Assembly: GCF_009712475.1 (NCBI RefSeq)
Contig: NZ_VCJO01000011.1
Span: 124,001 to 188,000 of the forward strand
Direction of reading: 5' to 3'
Source: Micromonospora sp. CP22
GTDB lineage: Bacteria; Actinomycetota; Actinomycetes; Mycobacteriales; Micromonosporaceae
DNA: 64,000 nucleotides
How positions within the stretch are numbered: the first letter of the stretch is position 1; each line of letters opens with the position of its first letter. This document shows, one piece after another, positions 63,085-64,000 of this stretch. The notes under the pieces were generated by a model. The model was given only the letters and a program-made list of their open reading frames with translations, had not been told where the DNA came from and did no database searches. Both the position numbers and the translations under genes were made by a program.

Positions 63085-64000
<916 letters not shown>

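Overview
The window is very GC-rich DNA with GTG and TTG starts, many 1-4 nt gene overlaps and the actinobacterial gene set (EgtABCD ergothioneine genes, TreX/TreY/TreZ trehalose genes, several Ser/Thr protein kinases, STAS/PP2C partner-switching proteins, DUF2267, DUF2795 and DUF2188 proteins). Protein style and repeats such as the TAGGAAGGG...CCCTTCCTA palindrome suggest Micromonosporaceae, probably Micromonospora or a close relative. This is a judgement from sequence style, not from a database search. The window looks like ordinary chromosome: no tRNA, rRNA, IS element, phage gene or CRISPR array was seen.

Layout. 1-5.9 kb: cut-off DEAD-box helicase, TetR regulator, alpha/beta hydrolase behind a strong TetR-type palindrome, and a coupled pair of an M15-peptidase-like protein and a glutamine-dependent asparagine-synthase-like amidotransferase. 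5.9-12.4 kb: DUF2188 protein, secreted LVIVD-repeat protein behind a CRP-type site, nucleotide-sugar dehydrogenase, membrane Ser/Thr kinase, and a sigma factor coupled to a one-TM partner. 12.6-17 kb: egtA-egtB-egtC-egtD. 17-20 kb: a yybP-ykoY Mn2+ riboswitch controlling a GDT1-type exporter, two small membrane proteins, NhaA. 20-26 kb: exopolysaccharide/cell-surface locus (Wzz-BY-kinase, tyrosine phosphatase, GT4 glycosyltransferase, DUF4012 protein, LPxTG protein). 26-32.5 kb: glutamate dehydrogenase, pirin, small stress-type proteins, an AMACR-type racemase, and a second Mn2+ riboswitch in front of TerC. 32.5-35.5 kb: molybdopterin oxidoreductase with a flavin reductase and a zinc-ribbon protein, then an NDH-2-like oxidoreductase.

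35.6-42.4 kb: a DUF2267 / pterin-dehydratase-like fusion, two STAS proteins, and a coupled SpoIIE-type phosphatase plus cobalamin-binding protein followed by an Rcp1-like response regulator. The cobalamin protein has the W-x9-EH signature of AdoCbl light sensors. 42.8-47 kb: OsmC protein, second Ser/Thr kinase, OmpR-type two-component system. 47-51 kb: 49-residue membrane protein, methyltransferase and sulfatase-like membrane enzyme in one operon. 51-56.8 kb: citrate synthase, fasciclin lipoprotein, secreted M14 carboxypeptidase, orphan OmpR-type regulator, small membrane protein. 56.9-64 kb: GT4 alpha-glucan-type glycosyltransferase divergent from glgX/treX-treY-treZ; treZ is cut by the window end.

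Main themes are redox and stress protection (ergothioneine, OsmC, Moco reductase), manganese homeostasis with two riboswitch-controlled exporters, cell-surface polysaccharide, and phospho-signalling. The most notable candidates are the PP2C-cobalamin-response-regulator cluster, the M15-like/AsnB-like pair, the riboswitch expression platforms and the catalytically degenerate pterin-dehydratase fusion.
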